Assembly (NCBI GenBank): GCA_965246795.1
Contig: CBDFFN010000004.1
Coordinates: 124,001-188,000, forward strand
Direction: 5' to 3'
DNA: 64,000 bases
From: JAJXWB01 sp965246795
Lineage (GTDB): Bacteria > Pseudomonadota > Alphaproteobacteria > Rhizobiales > Beijerinckiaceae
The translations under genes and the position numbers were made by a program. Numbering within the stretch: the first letter of the stretch is position 1; every line of letters begins with the position of its first letter. Below the pieces are notes generated by a model, which was not told the origin of the DNA, did not search any database, and worked only from the letters and a program-made list of their open reading frames with translations. Shown here one piece after another: positions 16,124 to 24,398 of this stretch.

Positions 16124-16594
16124 TCAGGCCAGCGGCTGCCATTTCGGATCGTGCTGATCGGCGGGCTTTGTCTTGCGGATGTGCCCGTCGAGTTCGACAT
16201 GCGCCTCCTCGAAATGCGTGCCGCGCTGCACGAGTATCTCGAAATGCTTCGGCTTGCGGCGCGGTTCGGCCTTCGGCGTGTAGCCGGCCTTGCGCACCGC
16301 CTTCAGTGCGACGCTTGGGTCCGCCGGCGCATGATGACCGTGGTCGTCATGCTTATGAGGCGGATGTCCGACCTCGATGGTCTCGCGACCGCGCACCACC
16401 TTCGAGACCTTCAGCTCCGAAGGCTTCTGCTCGCCCGTGACACTGATCTTGTCGCCGGTCGCGAGCGTGATGCGGTCGCGTCCGTGCGGCGTGAGATCGG
16501 CGAGGACAGAACCCTCGCCGGTCTCGAGGACAAAGCGGTGGGCGAAAATATGCGTCACGGTGCCCGTGATCGTGCGCTCGGGGTGATGCGGCAT
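16124..16594 (-). CDS. hypothetical OB-fold-like protein, His-rich
   Basis: A 156-residue cytoplasmic-looking protein. The first 75 residues show a five-strand pattern, ITGTVTHIFAHRFVLETGEG, SVLADLTPHG, KISVTGEQKP, SELKVSKVV, that resembles the OB-fold region of the neighbouring membrane protein. A histidine-rich linker (HPPHKHDDHGHHAP) follows, possibly metal-binding, then a basic tail with LKAVRKAGYTPKAEPRRKPKHFEI, like PepSY or small metal-response proteins. I do not recognise a named family. It lies just downstream of the other OB-fold gene and divergent from the two-component system, which may regulate both. Confidence 0.7.
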   Translation of the reverse strand: MPHHPERTITGTVTHIFAHRFVLETGEGSVLADLTPHGRDRITLATGDKISVTGEQKPSELKVSKVVRGRETIEVGHPPHKHDDHGHHAPADPSVALKAVRKAGYTPKAEPRRKPKHFEILVQRGTHFEEAHVELDGHIRKTKPADQHDPKWQPLA

Positions 16595-16615
16595 GTTTGT
16601 GTCCTTTTGATTCGA

Positions 16616-17140
16616 TCAGCGTGCTGCGGGCGGCGGAGGCGGAGCGCCTGCACCGGGTGGGGGCGACGGAGGTGCAGCTTCGCCGCGCGGGGGCGGCGGT
16701 GGCGCTTTGCCCGGACCAAAGCCTTCGCTGCGCCCATCGGCGTGAGTCACGACCTGCGCCTGCAAACGGCCCCGCGCGAAACGGCCCTGAACCGTCACGG
16801 CCTCGTCGGCGGCGACGACGTTGCCGCTTTCGCCACGACGCCCGAGATCGACGAGCGTGCGGCCAGACTCGTCCTGCAACAGGAACGTGCTGCCGAAGCG
16901 GTCAACGACTTTGCCCTTCACCGCCGCGATCGTATCGTCGCGCAAGTTCGTGACGGGTGTCGGCTGCAGCAGCATCACGGCTTGCGGCCGCGTACGGTCC
17001 CAAGCGCGCATTCCGCTCGCGCCGCCGGCGGCGCCGACGACCAGCGCAAGCACGGTCGCAGCGCGGGCGATGGCCAGCCGGCGACTTGTCGGAGGCGTGG
17101 GCAAGAGAGGCGTGGAAGATCCATTTGGTTCGTTAGACAT
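16616..17140 (-). CDS. membrane-anchored OB-fold-like protein with Pro-rich tail
   Basis: A 174-residue protein from the ATG at 17140. After a short cytoplasmic stretch there is one membrane segment (IARAATVLALVVGAAGGASG), then a predicted periplasmic OB-like domain: IAAVKGKVVDRFGSTFLLQD, RTLVDLGRRGE, EAVTVQGRFARGRLQAQVVT, and a Pro/Gly-rich C-terminal tail of about 40 residues. The strand pattern (GxVxxxFxxxFxLxxxxGxxLxDL) is shared with the next gene, 22 bases downstream. Exported OB-fold (BOF/YgiW type) proteins are often controlled by two-component systems sensing cations or peptides, and such a pair is encoded divergently 130 bases away. The function itself is unknown. Confidence 0.7.
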   Translation of the reverse strand: MSNEPNGSSTPLLPTPPTSRRLAIARAATVLALVVGAAGGASGMRAWDRTRPQAVMLLQPTPVTNLRDDTIAAVKGKVVDRFGSTFLLQDESGRTLVDLGRRGESGNVVAADEAVTVQGRFARGRLQAQVVTHADGRSEGFGPGKAPPPPPRGEAAPPSPPPGAGAPPPPPAAR

Positions 17141-17270
17141 CGATCGACTCCTTCGTTTCGATGGAGCCATCCTGCCGATGTGCGCGAAACCCACACTGAA
17201 TGGCGAGGTTCAGTTTGGGTTAAGCCGCAAGGCATGAGTGCGGGCCGCATGGCTTCCGAGTGACACGACA

Positions 17271-17930
17271 ATGAAAATCCTGCTTGTTGAAGACGACCAC
17301 ACGCTGGCAACGGAGATCGCACATGCGCTCCGCGCCGAGCAATTTGTCGTCGACGTCGCATCAAATGGCGAAGATGGGCATCACGCGGGCGACACTGCGC
17401 CTTACGACGCTGCGGTTCTCGATCTCGGTCTGCCGCGAAAGCCCGGCATATCGGTTCTTCGCGATTGGCGTGCGGCCGGTCGTTCGCTGCCCGTGCTGAT
17501 CCTCACAGCGCGCGACGGCTGGTCGGAAAAGGTCGAGGGGTTTCGAGCCGGCGCCGACGATTATCTGACGAAGCCGTTTCGCGTCGAAGAACTCATCATG
17601 CGGTTGCGCGCGCTTGTCCGCCGCAGCAGCGGTCACGCAGCGACGCAGCTCAAATGCGGCAACATCACACTCGACACTCAAACCGGCGCGTTCGAGCAGG
17701 ATGGTCTGCCGCTGCGCCTCACCGCGCTCGAATGGCGCGTGCTGCAATGCCTTATTCTGCGCAACGGTGTCACCGTCGATCGCGCAACGCTCACCGACAA
17801 GGTTTACGAAGGCGACACCGGCACCGACTCGAATTCGCTCGAAGTGATCGTCGCGCGTTTGCGTCGCAAGATCGGTCATGAGCGCCTGGCGACGGAGCGC
17901 GGACGCGGCTACCGGCTCGTTGGGGATTAG
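17271..17930 (+). CDS. OmpR/PhoB-family response regulator
   Basis: A 219-residue two-domain regulator. The start is set by the canonical MKILLVEDDHTLA at 17271. The receiver domain has the acidic pair in VEDD, the phospho-acceptor aspartate in AAVLDLGLPRKPG and the conserved lysine in DDYLTKPFRVEEL. The C-terminal winged helix reads LRLTALEWRVLQCLI and ends SNSLEVIVARLRRKIGHERL, the usual recognition helix, then RGRGYRLV. It is followed after three bases by a histidine kinase gene. By similarity to PhoP/QseB-type regulators it may respond to envelope or cation signals. Its likely targets include the divergent OB-fold genes, an inference from position only. Confidence 0.95.
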   Translation: MKILLVEDDHTLATEIAHALRAEQFVVDVASNGEDGHHAGDTAPYDAAVLDLGLPRKPGISVLRDWRAAGRSLPVLILTARDGWSEKVEGFRAGADDYLTKPFRVEELIMRLRALVRRSSGHAATQLKCGNITLDTQTGAFEQDGLPLRLTALEWRVLQCLILRNGVTVDRATLTDKVYEGDTGTDSNSLEVIVARLRRKIGHERLATERGRGYRLVGD

Positions 17931-17933
17931 AGC

Positions 17934-19313
17934 GTGGCGCCGTGGTCTCTTGCACGACGTCTTTCGGTTGCCGCCGCCGCGCAGGTGATTGTTGCCACAA
18001 TCGTGGCGGGTCTCCTCATCGGCATCGTTCTGCATCGCTTCGTGCAGGGGCAGATCGATCAGCGGCTCGATACGCACATCGGTTTTTTGGCATCAGCGCT
18101 GCGCGTGAGCCCGGACGGACGACCGCAACTCGCGGGCGATGCGAACGGACCGCCCTTCGATCGGCCCGGACGCGGCTGGTACTGGCAAATCGCTCTGCCG
18201 GGCGCTGTCTTGCGATCCACCTCTCTCGAAGGCGATGCGCTGGAGGCAAATCCAAAAGCGCCACCGCGTCCGCCTCCGGACGGGCGTGATCGGCCGAGGC
18301 CTGCTGATGGTCCGGGGCCGGACGGCAAGGCGCTGCACTTCCGCGTACAGACCATCGAAAGTGCCGCCGGCCCCGCCGTCATCACGGCATCTGCGCCGCG
18401 ACAGGCGGTCTGGGCGCCGCTGCGTGAGACGCTGCTGCTCACCGCGCTGCCGCTCATCGTCGTCATGTTGCTGGCGATCGGCGCGTCGGTCGCGCTTGTG
18501 CGCATCGGCTTGCGCCCGCTGACAGGATTATTGCGCGATCTCGTCGGCGTGCGGCGCGGCGACCAACCGCGCCTTCCCGACCGCAATCCTCCGGCCGAAA
18601 TCGCGCCGATCGCTCACGAAGTGAACGCGCTTCTCTCGCAGAACGAGGAGACGCTGGAGCGCGCGCGACGGCACGTCGCCAACCTCGCGCATGGCCTCAA
18701 GACGCCGCTCGCGACTCTGGCTATCGCCTGGAGCGATCAGGGTCGTGCGAAAACGATCGACGGCCACGCGCTGATCGTGTCGATGGAGCAGCGCATCCGC
18801 CACCATCTTGGTCGCGCCCGCATCGCGGCGATTGCGGGTCCGGCCCGGACACGCGTGTCTGTCTCGGAGTCACTCGAGGGGCTGCTCGGTGCACTCGCGC
18901 GCGTGTTCGCCGACCGCGCAATCTCAACGCACATGGATGTGCCCGCGGATCTTGCCGTGTCCTGTGATCAGCAGGATTTCGACGAGATCGCCGGCAATAT
19001 TCTCGAAAATGCTTTCAAGGCCGCGCGTAGTCGGATCACCGTCCACGCCATTCAAACATCCGACGGCTTCGCAAGACTGCGGATCAAGGACGACGGCCCC
19101 GGCATTGCGGAAGACCACATGGCTGCAGCGATGCAGGTTGGTCAGCGGCTCGACGAGACGACGCCGGGCTTCGGCTTCGGTCTGCCGATCGCGCGCGAGC
19201 TCGTCGAGCTTAGCGGCGGCACGCTCATCATCGGACGCTCGGCCGAACTCGGCGGCGCGCGCGTCGACATCACTCTGCCGGTTGCGTCTGTCGCGAGATC
19301 GGCGTCAAGCTAA
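17934..19313 (+). CDS. sensor histidine kinase
   Basis: A 459-residue membrane kinase starting at GTG, three bases after the regulator stop. Transmembrane segments lie at about 12-34 and 167-189, flanking a periplasmic sensor of about 130 residues that carries a Pro-rich acidic stretch (PKAPPRPPPDGRDRPRPADG). A HAMP-like linker follows, then the phospho-acceptor in NLAHGLKTPLATL (His253), the N box NILENAFKAA, DDGPGI and a FGFGLPIARELVELSGG lid. The HGLKTPL H box is that of the PhoQ-like group, consistent with the PhoP-like partner. The ligand is not evident; the proline-rich acidic insertion is a plausible cation-sensing feature but that is speculation. Confidence 0.93.
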   Translation: MAPWSLARRLSVAAAAQVIVATIVAGLLIGIVLHRFVQGQIDQRLDTHIGFLASALRVSPDGRPQLAGDANGPPFDRPGRGWYWQIALPGAVLRSTSLEGDALEANPKAPPRPPPDGRDRPRPADGPGPDGKALHFRVQTIESAAGPAVITASAPRQAVWAPLRETLLLTALPLIVVMLLAIGASVALVRIGLRPLTGLLRDLVGVRRGDQPRLPDRNPPAEIAPIAHEVNALLSQNEETLERARRHVANLAHGLKTPLATLAIAWSDQGRAKTIDGHALIVSMEQRIRHHLGRARIAAIAGPARTRVSVSESLEGLLGALARVFADRAISTHMDVPADLAVSCDQQDFDEIAGNILENAFKAARSRITVHAIQTSDGFARLRIKDDGPGIAEDHMAAAMQVGQRLDETTPGFGFGLPIARELVELSGGTLIIGRSAELGGARVDITLPVASVARSASS

Positions 19314-19343
19314 CCGCGGGCATGGCGCTCGGGGGTCGCCATC

Positions 19344-19823
19344 GTGCGAAAGCTGCTGAAATTCCTGCACACGATGGGCGCCATCGGCGTCATCGGTGCG
19401 ATGGCTTGCCTGCTCGTCATGCTGGCGCGCATGCCGCCTGCCACGGCGCTGCCCGAATATGCCGCGATGCGCAGCGTCATGGGCACAATCGCAAGCTGGC
19501 TGTTTCTGCCTTCGCTCGGCGTGACGCTGATCGCCGGACTTTTGTCGATTGCGTTCAACCCGGCATTTCACAGCGCGGGCTGGGCCTGGGCAAAGCTCGC
19601 GAGCGGCATCCTGATTTTCGAGGGCGGCTTCATCAGCATCATCGGGCCGATGCAGGCGGAAGCGGAGCGCAGTGCCGAAGCGCTCGCCGAAAAGATCGAT
19701 CCCGCGACGCTCGCAACGGCGCTGACTGCCGAACGCAACACGCTGTGGATCATTCTTGGCGTGGCGACGGCGAATGTCGTCTTCGGGATCTGGCGGCCGC
19801 GCCTGATGCGCGTACCGACCTGA
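19344..19823 (+). CDS. DUF2269-like integral membrane protein
   Basis: A 159-residue protein with a GTG start and about four membrane segments: FLHTMGAIGVIGAMACLLVM, SWLFLPSLGVTLIAGLLSI, LASGILIFEGGFISIIGPM and NTLWIILGVATANVVFGIW. The pattern resembles DUF2269, a family of small membrane proteins with unknown role. It follows the sensor kinase by 30 bases in the same direction, so it may be expressed with the two-component system. I cannot assign a function. Confidence 0.7.
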   Translation: MRKLLKFLHTMGAIGVIGAMACLLVMLARMPPATALPEYAAMRSVMGTIASWLFLPSLGVTLIAGLLSIAFNPAFHSAGWAWAKLASGILIFEGGFISIIGPMQAEAERSAEALAEKIDPATLATALTAERNTLWIILGVATANVVFGIWRPRLMRVPT

Positions 19824-19918
19824 ATGCCGGAGGCGGCCCCAAGCTGACGGAACATTTTGGACTGCCGTGATGTTGCGAGGCGACTGTTTAGTCTTCTTCC
19901 AGATCGCGAGACGCCGAC

Positions 19919-20980
19919 GTGCCTGCCATCGCATATTCGCCCGCACTCGAAACGCCGAAGCCCGATGAGGCTAAGCTTCATGAGGAGATGCTCGCGACCT
20001 TCGCGAAGATTCAGGAGACAACGTTTAAGGACTACGGCCACGCTGTGCGCGGCGTACATGCGAAAGCGCATGGCCTTGTTCGCGGGAATCTTGAAATCTT
20101 TGGTGGCCTGCCGCGCGAACTCGCGCAAGGCATTTGCACGCAGGCCGGTACTTACGACGTCGTCCTGCGGTTCTCGACCAACGCCGGCGATATTCTTGAC
20201 GACAGCGTGTCGACACCACGCGGCCTCGCGGTAAAAATTATTGGCGTCACCGGCGAACGTCTGCCCGACGCTGACGGCACGAGCCAGGATTTCGTGATGG
20301 CGAACGGGCCGGCCTTCGTCGCGCCCGATGCAGCGGCGTTCCACAAAAACCTGAAACTGCTGGCCGCGACGACCGATACGCCGCAGGTGTTCAAGAAGGG
20401 TCTATCCTCACTTTTACGCGGCGTCGAAGCTGCGCTGGAGAGCGTCGGCACGAAAAGCGCGACAGTTATTGCGCTCGGCGGCCAGCCCGCGACGCATATT
20501 CTCGGCGAGACATTCTTCAGTCAGGTCCCTCTTCGCTGGGGCGACCATGTCGCGAAAGTTTCCGTTGCGCCGTCGTCACCAGCACTGCGCGCGTTGACGG
20601 GCGAGTCAGTCGATCTTTCGGCGAGTCCCAATGCGCTGCGTGAGCTTGTTGAAACATTCTTCACCGATCAGGGCGGCGAGTGGGAGTTGAAGGCGCAGCT
20701 TCTCACCGATCCCGAGTCGATGCCGATCGAAGATGCATCGGTGCCGTGGCCGGAGGACCTAAGCCCCTACGTTACCGTGGGGCGCATCACCGTATCGCCG
20801 CAAGATTCTTGGAGCGCCGAAAGCGTACGTGGCATCGACGAAGGCATGGCATTCAGTCCGTGGCACGGGGTCACCGCACATCAGCCGCTTGGCTCGATCA
20901 TGCGCGCACGCCGCGCGGTCTATCCGGTCTCGGCCGCGTTTCGCGCCGGTCATAACGGCTGCCCGATCCACGAGCCATGA
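19919..20980 (+). CDS. catalase-related heme protein (SrpA-like)
   Basis: A 353-residue member of the small catalase-related group. It shows the catalase core in reduced form: RGVHAKAHGLVRGNLEIFGG, where the distal His sits, VVLRFSTNAGDILDDSVSTPRGLAVKI, DFVMANGPAFV, and a C-terminal AFSPWHGVTAHQPLGSIMRARRAVY in place of the usual proximal Tyr region. Such proteins may be peroxidases rather than true catalases. The start is a GTG. Its stop overlaps the start of the next gene (ATGA), so it is translationally coupled to a YdeP-type molybdoenzyme, suggesting a shared redox or oxidative-stress task. Confidence 0.85.
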   Translation: MPAIAYSPALETPKPDEAKLHEEMLATFAKIQETTFKDYGHAVRGVHAKAHGLVRGNLEIFGGLPRELAQGICTQAGTYDVVLRFSTNAGDILDDSVSTPRGLAVKIIGVTGERLPDADGTSQDFVMANGPAFVAPDAAAFHKNLKLLAATTDTPQVFKKGLSSLLRGVEAALESVGTKSATVIALGGQPATHILGETFFSQVPLRWGDHVAKVSVAPSSPALRALTGESVDLSASPNALRELVETFFTDQGGEWELKAQLLTDPESMPIEDASVPWPEDLSPYVTVGRITVSPQDSWSAESVRGIDEGMAFSPWHGVTAHQPLGSIMRARRAVYPVSAAFRAGHNGCPIHEP

Positions 20981-23262
20981 GCGATCATTCGAGCGACGAT
21001 ACGATCGAGTATTCGGGACCGTCCGGCGGGTGGGGTTCTGTCCGCGGTATAGTATCCGGCTTTTTCAACGACAAGCCGAGCATCGATGCGCTGAAGACGC
21101 TTGCCGTGCAGAACAAGCCCGGTGGCGTGATGTGCGTCTCATGCTCGTGGTCGAAGCCGCCCGACCACCATCCGTTCGAGTTCTGTGAAAATGGTGCAAA
21201 AGCGACGTTGTGGGAGCTGACCTCGGCGCGTTGCACGCCTGCCTTCTTCAGCGACCATACGCTGACTGAACTGCGGACGTGGAGCGACTTCGATCTCGAA
21301 CAGCAGGGTCGGCTGACGCACCCACTCCGCTACGAAGTGGCGACGGACAAATATGTCGTCTGCGACTGGGACGAAGCCTTTGCCGCTATCGGCGCATCGC
21401 TGAAAGCGTGCGAGCCAGAGGAGGCGATTTTTTACGCCTCCGGACGTGCGAGCCTGGAGACATCCTATCTCTACGCGTTGATGGCTAGGCTCTACGGCTG
21501 CAACAACCTGCCCGACAGTTCGAACATGTGCCATGAGACGAGTTCTGTGGCGCTGAAAAAATCCATCGGTGTCGGTTTCGGCACTGTCGTGCACGACGAT
21601 TTCGCGAAGTGCGACGCAATCTTCTTCTTCGGACAAAACACCGGCACGAACAGTCCGCGCATGCTGCACCCATTGAAAGACGCGGTGCAGCGCGGCGTAT
21701 CGATCGTGACCTTCAATCCGTTGCGCGAAAGAGGCCTGGAGCTTTTTCGCGATCCGCAGAACCCGGTTGAGATGCTTGGGCTGAAAAAGAGCACACCCAT
21801 CAGCACGCAATATCACCAGGTGAGGCCGGGCGGCGACATCGCCGTGATGATGGGCATGGCGCGCTGCATCTTCGAGGCCGACGACGACGCGAAAGCCCAC
21901 GGCCGGCGCGTGCTCGATATCGATTTCATCGCACAGCACACCGATGGATTGCAGGGCTTCGAGGCGCTCGCGCGTAAGACCGACTGGTCCGATATCGAAC
22001 GCGAGTCCGGCCTCTCCCACGCAGCGATCACCGAGGCTGCCGATGTTTTCATCAATGCCGAGCGCGTCATCACATTCTACGGCATGGGCCTGACACAGCA
22101 TGTCCGCGGCTTTGAAAACGTTGGCATGCTCGTCAACCTGCATCTTTTGCGCGGCATGATCGGGCGCGATGGTACGGGCATCTCGCCGGTGCGCGGGCAT
22201 TCCAACGTGCAGGGACAGCGCACGGTCGGCATCGCGACGAAACCGGACGACGTGCCGCTCGACAGATTCGCGGCGCAATACGGCTTCTCGCCACCGCGCG
22301 GGGAAGGGCTCGACACGGTCACCGGCTGCGAAGCTATTTTGGCCGGCAAGGTGAAGGCCTTCATCGGCCTCGGCGGCAATTTTCTGCGCGCCATACCCGA
22401 ACCGACACCTGTCGAAGCTGCGTGGTCGAAACTCTCGCTCACCGTGCAGGTCGCGACGAAACTCAACCGAAGTCATCTCTTTGCTGGAAAGAGCGCCTAC
22501 TTGCTTCCTTGCCTTGGCCGCACTGAGCATGACGAGCAGGCGACAGGTCCGCAGGCGGTCAGCATGGAGGATACGTTCGCGACCATCTTCGGATCGAAAG
22601 CGCGGGCGCGTCCGGCAAGCGAACATCTGCACAGCGAGGTTGCGATTGTCGCCGGCATCGCCAAAGCGACGTTGCGGGAAAATCCGAAGGTGCCGTGGGA
22701 TGCATGGACGGGCGACTATGCGCTGATCCGCGATGCGATCGAGGAAACCTATCCGGAGTTCTTTGAAAACTTCAACGCACGCTTGTGGCTGCGCGGCGGT
22801 TTCTATCGCGGCAACAAAGCGCGCGAACGCATCTGGCATACGAAAAGTGGAAAAGCAGAGTTCACCGTACCTGCGCAACTCAACGCCGTGCCTTTTGCGG
22901 ATGCACTAGGACGTTACCGGCTCGTGACGTTGCGCAGCAACGACCAGTTTAACACGACCGTTTACGGCATGAGCGACCGGCTGCGCGGCATCGAGGGTAC
23001 GCGCAATGTGTTGCTGATCAATCCCGGCGATATCACGCGTGCCGGTCTGCAAAAAGGACAAGCCGTCACGCTCATCTCCGACGCCGAAGACGGTATTCCG
23101 CGCGAAGTGACGGGCCTTGTCGTGACGCCGTACGATGTCCCGGACGGATGTCTTGCCGGCTATTATCCTGAACTGAATCCGCTTGTGCCGTTGTCACATC
23201 GCGATGTGCTGTCACACACGCCGGCATACAAATCAGTGCCGGTGCGGATCGTCGCCGCCTGA
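20977..23262 (+). CDS. FdhF/YdeP-family molybdopterin oxidoreductase
   Basis: A 761-residue molybdopterin-guanine-dinucleotide enzyme. Early cysteines Cys53 and Cys56 (GVMCVSCSWSK) and Cys69 (FEFCENGAKA) probably hold an iron-sulfur cluster. Family markers follow: ASGRASLETSYLYALMARLYGCNN with NMCHETSSVAL, FFFGQNTGTNSPRML, the cofactor-contacting FYGMGLTQH and RGHSNVQGQRTVG, and a C-terminal MopB domain with LRSNDQFNTTVYG. E. coli YdeP is linked to acid resistance, but the physiological substrate of this branch is not established. The coding start overlaps the catalase-like gene stop, and there is no separate electron-transfer subunit nearby. Confidence 0.93.
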   Translation: MSDHSSDDTIEYSGPSGGWGSVRGIVSGFFNDKPSIDALKTLAVQNKPGGVMCVSCSWSKPPDHHPFEFCENGAKATLWELTSARCTPAFFSDHTLTELRTWSDFDLEQQGRLTHPLRYEVATDKYVVCDWDEAFAAIGASLKACEPEEAIFYASGRASLETSYLYALMARLYGCNNLPDSSNMCHETSSVALKKSIGVGFGTVVHDDFAKCDAIFFFGQNTGTNSPRMLHPLKDAVQRGVSIVTFNPLRERGLELFRDPQNPVEMLGLKKSTPISTQYHQVRPGGDIAVMMGMARCIFEADDDAKAHGRRVLDIDFIAQHTDGLQGFEALARKTDWSDIERESGLSHAAITEAADVFINAERVITFYGMGLTQHVRGFENVGMLVNLHLLRGMIGRDGTGISPVRGHSNVQGQRTVGIATKPDDVPLDRFAAQYGFSPPRGEGLDTVTGCEAILAGKVKAFIGLGGNFLRAIPEPTPVEAAWSKLSLTVQVATKLNRSHLFAGKSAYLLPCLGRTEHDEQATGPQAVSMEDTFATIFGSKARARPASEHLHSEVAIVAGIAKATLRENPKVPWDAWTGDYALIRDAIEETYPEFFENFNARLWLRGGFYRGNKARERIWHTKSGKAEFTVPAQLNAVPFADALGRYRLVTLRSNDQFNTTVYGMSDRLRGIEGTRNVLLINPGDITRAGLQKGQAVTLISDAEDGIPREVTGLVVTPYDVPDGCLAGYYPELNPLVPLSHRDVLSHTPAYKSVPVRIVAA

Positions 23263-23268
23263 CGCGCC

Positions 23269-23760
23269 TCAATTCCCGAAGAACGAGAACAGGCCGGCGC
23301 GGCGCTGTCCGCCATCGTTCACGGCCGCGTTGACCGGCGGCTGACCGGGCGGCGAGCCGGTAACGGTGATCGAGCCACCTTCCGCTTGAATCATCGCGAA
23401 GAGCTTCGCTGCGTTGGCAGGTGCGAGTCGTACACAGCCGTGCGAAGCCGGGCGGCCCAAGTTGCGAACCTCGTTCGTGCCGTGGATGGCGTAGCCGTAA
23501 TAGAAAAAGACGGCGTTCGGCATCGGCGCATTGTCGTATTTCTTCGAATAATAGACCTTTGCCAAACGCTCAGGCGCGAACGTGCCGGTTGGCGTCACAT
23601 AGCCCTCGCGCGCCGAGGAGATCGGCCACACGTAGCGCTGACCGCTCGTGCTTTCGACGACCAATTGCTGCGTCGTGAGATCGACGGACACGGTGGCCGC
23701 GATGGCAGGCGCGCCGGCGAGAAGGCCGAAGAAAAGCGCAAAGCCGTGCAGACGTCGCAT
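23269..23760 (-). CDS. L,D-transpeptidase (YkuD domain)
   Basis: A 163-residue exported enzyme with a signal peptide (MRRLHGFALFFGLLAGAPAIAA). The catalytic motif is complete: HGTNEVRNLGRPASHGCVRL, with His93 and Cys109. The family forms 3-3 crosslinks in peptidoglycan or attaches proteins to it. The domain is short, with no LysM or SH3 module, which is common in Hyphomicrobiales that carry many paralogues. The start of the mature part, ATVSVDLTTQQLVVES, is the typical first strand pair. It is convergent with the YdeP-type gene, six bases apart. Confidence 0.92.
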   Translation of the reverse strand: MRRLHGFALFFGLLAGAPAIAATVSVDLTTQQLVVESTSGQRYVWPISSAREGYVTPTGTFAPERLAKVYYSKKYDNAPMPNAVFFYYGYAIHGTNEVRNLGRPASHGCVRLAPANAAKLFAMIQAEGGSITVTGSPPGQPPVNAAVNDGGQRRAGLFSFFGN

Positions 23761-23929
23761 GAAGGCCCCCTAGGTCAGGCGGCGGTTTTGCGCGCCGAAT
23801 CGGAAGAATCTTCGTGTCACGTGGTTCACTTGGGGTAAATGACCTGAGCGGCGCGCACGGTTGTTTCGAAGTTCGCGCGGTTTTCTCGCAACAGCGGCGT
23901 CTAATGAAAGTCGGCACCAACCGATCTGC

Positions 23930-24123
23930 CTAGAAGGCTTTCGGAAGCCTCGCGTCCTTGAGAACCCTGATTGGCAGTCGTTTGAAGTTTTACGTTCGAC
24001 GGAAGCGTAAAATTGCGCTGGCTCAACGGCAAGAACCAAATCTCGGCGAACCCTTCCCTTCGCGAACGAAGCGGCAGCCGGCCTCTTCCAGCAAACTTTG
24101 GGTCGGCGAGAAAGGGATGCCAT
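23930..24123 (-). pseudogene. decayed HicA-type toxin
   Basis: No single frame is open, but three frame segments join into a HicA protein: LLEEAGCRFVREGKGS, then EIWFLPLSQRNFTLPSNVKL and QTTANQ, then VLKDARLPKAF and a stop at 23930. Frameshifts fall near 24045 (one base missing) and 23966 (one base extra). HicA toxins are small double-stranded-RNA-binding-fold mRNA interferases, and the REGKGSxEIW and TANxVLKxAxLPKAF segments are characteristic of the rhizobial branch. The ATG at 24121-24123 overlaps the antitoxin relic's stop but is out of frame with the first segment, so another indel probably lies close to the start. The toxin cannot be made in active form. Confidence 0.78.
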
Positions 24124-24322
24124 CAGGCCGTAGTTAGTTCGATCTCGCGCTCGAACCGGATTGTCCCTGTCGCATCCACAACAAGGTCCAGCATCAAATC
24201 CTGCACGATGTCGACGAATCGCTCGAACGTCTCGGCCTCGACGTTCAGTCCGGGATGTCCGACGTCAGCACAAAATAAGTGCGATGGGCATCATCGTAGC
24301 CGACCTTAACGGTGTAGCTCAC
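24123..24322 (-). pseudogene. decayed DUF1902/HicB-like antitoxin
   Basis: A GTG start at 24322 preceded by GGAGAAG opens a frame reading SYTVKVGYDDAHRTYFVLTS then DIPD and a stop. One base is missing near 24251-24255; restoring it gives DIPGLNVEAETFERFVDIV, then LMLDLVVDATGTIRFEREIE and a stop at 24123. The whole matches the DUF1902/HicB partial RNase H fold, in which TSDIPGLxxEAET is the signature. It precedes the HicA relic, the order normal for this type in Hyphomicrobiales. The rest of 23761-24398 contains nothing else that I can support. Confidence 0.78.
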
Positions 24323-24398
24323 AGCCTTCTCCGTTTCCGTGACGAAGCTGATAGCTCGACTTCGAAGTCAACGCCGCATGAGGCGGGTCGGTCGAACG

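Noticed and set aside
21139..22878. A 579-codon open frame antisense to the YdeP-type gene
   Set aside because: It lies wholly opposite a gene with clear family motifs and has no recognisable domain; long antisense frames are expected in GC-rich coding sequence.
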